Positions 63,771-64,000 of a stretch of 64,000 bases of DNA are shown here, piece after piece. The notes beneath the pieces were generated by a model. It saw only the letters and a list, made by a program, of their open reading frames with translations, searched no databases and had not been told where the DNA came from. Numbering within the stretch: position 1 is the stretch's first letter; each line of letters opens with the position of its first letter. This DNA comes from JABMQB01 sp963677475 (GTDB lineage: Bacteria; Bacteroidota; Bacteroidia; Bacteroidales; Prolixibacteraceae), in contig CAXXQD010000021.1 of NCBI GenBank assembly GCA_963677475.2, forward strand, positions 558,001-622,000. Direction: 5' to 3'. A program made the translations under genes and the position numbers.

Positions 63771-64000
63771 TTAAAATTCGTTGCTAAAAGATGATCTCGC
63801 ACATCGAAATCCTATATACGATTTAGTTTCATCCTGGTATTCATAACTTCTTGTTGAAACCTGGAGGAAATAATTAATATCTTTCCATGAACCACCACGT
63901 ATTACCTTACGTTTCATTGCTGGTGGGTCATCAGGAAGGGCGTTATATTTGAATGAAGGGTTAAAATCATTTAAGTAGCTATATCCTGCTTCATCATAAG
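63771..64000 (-). CDS. gldK: GldK/PorK lipoprotein, C-terminal part (cut by window end)
   Basis: The last 75 codons and stop of a gldK gene are present; the 5' part lies beyond the window. The readable product includes DFNPSFKYNALPDDPPAMKR, KVIRGGSWKDINYFLQVSTR, SYEYQDETKSYIGFRCARSS and the end FSNEF. It is closely similar to the C-terminus of the second copy at 58835-60181 (same GGSWKD and YQDE-x-KS-x-IGFRC motifs). Position directly before gldL identifies it as the canonical gldK of the gldKLMN operon. Confidence 0.93.
   Translation of the reverse strand, partial: YDEAGYSYLNDFNPSFKYNALPDDPPAMKRKVIRGGSWKDINYFLQVSTRSYEYQDETKSYIGFRCARSSFSNEF

Overview
The window comes from a low-GC member of the Bacteroidota. 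The evidence is type IX secretion (T9SS) and gliding-type genes (porW/sprE, porX, gldK-L-M-N), proteins ending in T9SS sorting domains, a SusC/SusD sugar-uptake pair under ECF sigma/FecR control, and promoter elements matching the Bacteroidota -7 consensus TAnnTTTG. A placement near the Marinilabiliales/Prolixibacteraceae is plausible but is inference only. No prophage, CRISPR array or intact insertion sequence was seen.

Layout. 1-6.8 kb: an orphan acyl-carrier-like protein, a secreted DUF3160 T9SS cargo protein, and a six-gene minus-strand housekeeping operon (HAD phosphatase, LD-carboxypeptidase, YraN, MmcQ/YjbR, a papain-type peptidase, an S4 RNA-binding protein). 7.1-14 kb: porW/sprE followed by porX (T9SS lipoprotein and T9SS response regulator), then an MlaE/MlaF-type lipid ABC pair. 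14.3-23 kb: mannose-1-phosphate guanylyltransferase, a tetR-tolC-MFP-RND efflux operon, and ispD. 23-26.4 kb: DUF2461, a DUF5020 outer-membrane protein with a purine permease, then tRNA-Val(GAC), a small GIY-YIG nuclease gene and a broken second copy of the same tRNA. 26.8-41 kb: a giant hybrid histidine kinase with five PAS domains, then sigma/FecR/SusC/SusD/GH106 (alpha-L-rhamnosidase family), which looks like a rhamnoside-utilisation locus. 41-50 kb: a DNPH1-like hydrolase, a TPP enzyme, a tightly overlapping five-gene envelope cluster (TM2 protein, LolA-like, secreted YidD, two paralogous unknowns), a ROK sugar kinase and a secreted M1 peptidase. 50-58 kb: three tandem paralogous secreted proteins (two almost identical), a regulatory-looking intergenic region, a NikR-like regulator lacking nickel ligands, and a 1,387-residue acidic repeat protein with a T9SS tail. 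58.8-64 kb: the T9SS core genes gldL-gldM-gldN, flanked by two gldK-like genes, one of them cut by the window edge.

How it fits together. The trans-envelope motor and ring components (GldL/M, GldK/N), the lipoprotein PorW and the regulator PorX are T9SS machinery. The DUF3160 protein, the M1 peptidase and the giant repeat protein are likely T9SS cargo. The rhamnosidase locus forms a self-contained sense-import-degrade unit.

Most interesting structures: (1) the GIY-YIG gene between an intact tRNA-Val and a copy whose anticodon arm is replaced by a perfect 16-bp palindrome, which looks like a tRNA-targeting mobile cassette; (2) the overlapping TM2/LolA/YidD/unknown cluster, a candidate undescribed envelope system; (3) the tandem secreted paralogs and the array of GGGACA boxes plus a 24-bp dyad lying upstream of them and of the NikR-like gene.
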